Shown: positions 60,500-64,000 of the stretch, piece by piece
Numbering within the stretch: position 1 is the first letter of the stretch
How the letters are laid out: every line of letters begins with the position of its first letter
NCBI GenBank assembly: GCA_964023205.1
Contig: OZ026834.1
Location: 46,929,029 to 46,993,028 of the forward strand
Source of the DNA: Lutraria lutraria
Lineage: Eukaryota; Mollusca; Bivalvia; Venerida; Mactridae
Length of the DNA stretch: 64,000 nucleotides
Direction of reading: 5' to 3'
Translations under genes and position numbers: made by a program
The notes under the pieces: generated by a model
What the model saw: the letters and a program-made list of their open reading frames with translations, nothing else
The model's database searches: none
Told to the model about the DNA's origin: nothing

Positions 60500-60625
60500 T
60501 TGTATATACAAGTTTACCTCTCCAGAGTGACACTGTCTTGAGGAACAACCCCCCCTGCAACAACATTATATTGTTCCCACTTTACAATTTAACTATCAAT
60601 TTAACCTCTCTACAGCAACACAAAC
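60500..60625. mobile_element. Family M3-like fragment next to the assembly gap
   Basis: CAAGTTTACCTCTCCAGAGT and ATTTAACCTCTCTACAGCAA resemble the ACCTCT-AAAGCAAC end of M3. Degraded and partly rearranged. Confidence 0.3.
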
Positions 60626-60669
60626 CTGTTCAGTCCACATAGGGTATCTCGCATAACGTTTCATTTGAA

Positions 60670-60869
60670 NNNNNNNNNNNNNNNNNNNNNNNNNNNNNNN
60701 NNNNNNNNNNNNNNNNNNNNNNNNNNNNNNNNNNNNNNNNNNNNNNNNNNNNNNNNNNNNNNNNNNNNNNNNNNNNNNNNNNNNNNNNNNNNNNNNNNNN
60801 NNNNNNNNNNNNNNNNNNNNNNNNNNNNNNNNNNNNNNNNNNNNNNNNNNNNNNNNNNNNNNNNNNNNN
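60670..60869. other. Assembly gap (200 N)
   Basis: Exactly 200 N, a conventional placeholder; the true distance is unknown. Confidence 0.99.
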
Positions 60870-63800
60870 GTGAGTTCGAAAAAAAACTTAAAATGCGCAG
60901 TATTCTTTACGAGTGAACAAATCGCAATCTTTTTCACAAATGACTGGTAAATTCAAATTGAATAGTCGATTTTATTTCATCAACAGCCACATCTTACTTC
61001 AAGTACCCTTCGTTAATACTGAAAACAGTTAACACTTTTTAAACAGACAGTCGTACAATGAAACGCTGGTTAGTATAAAAAATGATACAGTATATTCCAT
61101 TCATGAAAAAAGCGCATGGAGTATATTACAAGTATACTGAAATAGATTAACTTGCCACGCTTTTTTAATATGCTGATTAAGTAGTCTGAATTATGACATT
61201 GTTACAAACCTTGCAGCTATAAATAGATACAACTCTTGTGATAAAAGGAAATTAACCTTTCAAGATCTGAATGATCTGTTTTCAGTTATCTTGGTATTTT
61301 TATCATCAACAACAACATGTTTTTACATTTTTCTCTGAACGTTTGAAAGTCGTAAAAAACCTGTTCCACTTTATGGACATAACAAGAGCGTATATATGCC
61401 TATCCATATTAGCGGTGTTCATACAGTAGGAAATTACCTGTCTTTCCATGTACTTCTAAATGACATCTTCAGCTAGACACACGCACAAACACGCACACAG
61501 ACATGTGCACACATTCAAGAAATTTTTCACGTAAATCTTTACGTCATTATGAAATGTTCAAGATTTTCAAAAACACATTTCTGTCACAATTTTTTATGTA
61601 AATGATCACGAAGCTTATTAAATTCCGATGTCGTAAAAGTGCCAAAAACTCAAGGTGTCACACTTACATAATCGTATGTTTGCAAACATGCCACCATTTG
61701 TACGTAAATATTAGTATAACTATTTCGCTCAAGTTATTTTAAACATACATTTTTTTTGTGCAGTTAAATGTTTGACTTTAAAGATAAAAATTATTCAATT
61801 CTTAAGTAGATTTCACATCCTTGTGATATTAATTTGACCAAGGCAACGTGTGAGGCAGGGTACTGAACGAAGCCTACTTGGAACTGAAAATGTTTAAGTA
61901 AAATAATACTCATTGTCATGTAGAAGATTTTGTATTATCTCTGTGACATTAATTCGTCGTGTAAATCATTTAATGTTCACATCATAGTAATTACAAAAAA
62001 AGCATAATTCTAAATTGTGTGATAAACTGAGTTGAACGCTTTATAAAACATCTTGTCATAAAAGTGTATTTTGCAAATTGTAATGACTTTTGGGTGATTT
62101 TACATAGCTATTTAATCATTTCAATAAATCGTTTGTCAAAATTGCAATAAAACTGTTTTATGGGACATTTTTTAAACTAGCACAGATTGTATTTCTTACA
62201 AACTTTGATCTTAACAACAAAACCGTCACGATGACTTTTGAAAATTATTATCTATACTAGAATATAGTAATTACTAAAGATAACCTCTTCACTAAGCTAT
62301 TGACAAAACACTTTGTGTATTTATTGATACAAACAGAGGGCATTCAACTTGGTATTAAGCCAGTATCACTTTAAACCTGAGCCTTGACTTGAAGGCATGT
62401 TTTGAAGTATAAATCACAGACCCCACGGAAAACTTTCAATGACACAATCACATGTCACAAGTAAAGTTTCAAAGCCATTTGACAAGTAAGCCATCCGATG
62501 TTCATTTTGTACTTTGATCTATCTGATTGTTTTCTTTTTAAGAAATTAGTGACCTTTAATTACCCAAAGCAGTGTGGGGTATCTTGTTGAAGAAGGGCCC
62601 TTGTTTGTTTAACCACACGTCGTATGTAGGAAATATCACAGTGTGTATAGTATCTTCTGTGCTACCCTGTCTCACGTTGGGCAAATCAGATCTGACGCTT
62701 GTTTGTTTTGGTATGGGGGTGAAACAGTTTGGTTACAAAGCGAAAAAAGTGTCCATTCTCTGTTTAACCTTTGATTATACAGCTAGATAACATTTTTATT
62801 ATCATTGTATTGAGATATCGTATTTGAAGAGTTAGAAATGTGAATTATAGATGTTAGTAATTGTAACATGATACTTGTTACTTCACTTAGGTATTTGTTG
62901 AAATAACATTTCGTGGAGATAAATCCTTAATGAACAAAACTTCTGTGACACAGAGTTTGTTTATTCACACACATTGTACGAAGATGGAGTAGAAATATGA
63001 CGTGGGCCACATACGTTGTGTTGGTGTTTTCCCTAAAAAGTCCCTGTCTGTATCTCTATGACCCTTCTGAAATTAATTGTAAAAAGCCAAGGATCAATAC
63101 ATCCTGTGTCTAAACCAGTACTATACAATGATACAAACATGACCATCAAATCATTAACTGTTTACTAACATAATTTTACGTCGTATAAAATATAGGGTTT
63201 CCTAAATATACATAGAATATGAGTAGTTTTGTTTTTGTGTCAAATGTATCATAAAACACCATATTAGTCTATAACCTCTGTCACGTAAACGATGAAAACC
63301 CTGAGTTATATCTAATAATTTGAATACCAAACTGAATAGAGCAATAATTTTATGTTGTTGAAGATTTTAATTGAGTTTATCAAACAACATTATTTGTTAT
63401 AACTTCCCAACGCTAATCATTATACAGACTTCTATTTATAAATAGATTACGCTCTTTCAACATTATAAAGAAATTATGTCTTATTATTAGGAAATTTCCG
63501 GGAAACGGTAATTAGGAAACGTAAAACAGCTGGTAGTGGGTTGTATAAAAAAAACTTGCATAAGAGTACTGATGTATCTAAATAATTCCTGGGCATAGAT
63601 TGGATTAAAGCGTTACATTATTCGACCTTTTTGTATTGATATATATATCTTTGATTGACTGTGAAATAACATGCTTACAGTATGATGTATATATGTTATT
63701 GAAGAGTTTAGATAGCGGAGGTAAAAAGCGGGTAGTGACATCTAGAATGTAAACAACCAGTAGAACGCAGCTTAAACAGCTCAATAATAATATTTACATA

Positions 63801-64000
63801 CTTACCATGTTTAGGTGGCCTGTTTAGGAAAGAAATAGTTCAACAATTATCATAAGGACTGATTTGGAGCTTAACGTTGAAAAGATAGACACGGTCTTAA
63901 CTAGTTGGAACGGTGTGAATATAAATATTCATGAACGGAAAGGAATGTTTGTCAACGTCTGTGTGATGTATGACTTCATGAAAACATTTCAAGGTCACAC
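60870..64000. other. Intron or intergenic DNA
   Basis: AT-rich sequence without recognised exons, RNA genes or repeat families. A CA-rich patch lies around 61475-61515. A 72-codon + frame at 62572-62790 has no recognisable motif or splice context. Confidence 0.3.

Noticed and set aside
60596..60937. Frames across the N gap
   Set aside because: Most codons are unknown; the frame is created by the gap placeholder.

Overview
The window looks like a nuclear contig from a bivalve mollusc, probably a heterodont clam. It is AT-rich, has intron-containing genes with GT-AG splice sites, very low gene density, and many short interspersed elements of kinds I associate with bivalve genomes. These include helentron/pearl-like elements with a GGTCGGTCGGTC head, a tRNA-derived SINE whose tail resembles known bivalve SINE tails, and several MITE families. 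The species assignment is inference. There is one 200-base N gap (60670-60869).

Layout. (1) 1-2461 (+): the C-terminal part of a large, disordered, Ser/Pro/Lys-rich protein ending in a near-perfect PCNA-binding PIP box. It is most likely DTL/CDT2, the substrate receptor of the CRL4-Cdt2 ubiquitin ligase. (2) 3.7-9.9 kb: a transposon cluster holding a hairpin MITE, three helentron/pearl-like elements and an almost intact mariner with perfect terminal repeats but one nonsense codon. (3) 9.9-18.5 kb: two large satellites, a 46/49-bp array (about 100 monomers, with 1,135-bp higher-order duplications) and a 62-bp then 15/16-bp array (about 170 short monomers). (4) 18.5-43.9 kb: intergenic DNA with no convincing exon, holding many MITE copies, a hAT MITE with perfect 8-bp target duplication, a SINE and a LINE fossil. 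(5) 43.9-47.8 kb: a compositionally distinct CT-rich block with a 50-bp array and a 46-bp array. (6) 48.3-55.3 kb (+): the first two exons of a small secreted cysteine-rich protein gene, with a CRE and a TATA box upstream, a signal peptide in exon 1, and an antistasin-like cysteine motif in exon 2 after an intron of about 6.5 kb. (7) 55.3-64 kb: intron or intergenic sequence with microsatellites and the assembly gap.

The two host genes have no evident functional link. The most informative material is the repeat landscape: a helentron-like element inserted exactly within the first monomer of a satellite, layered higher-order duplications, and at least three home-grown MITE families whose copies in this window alone define their ends.
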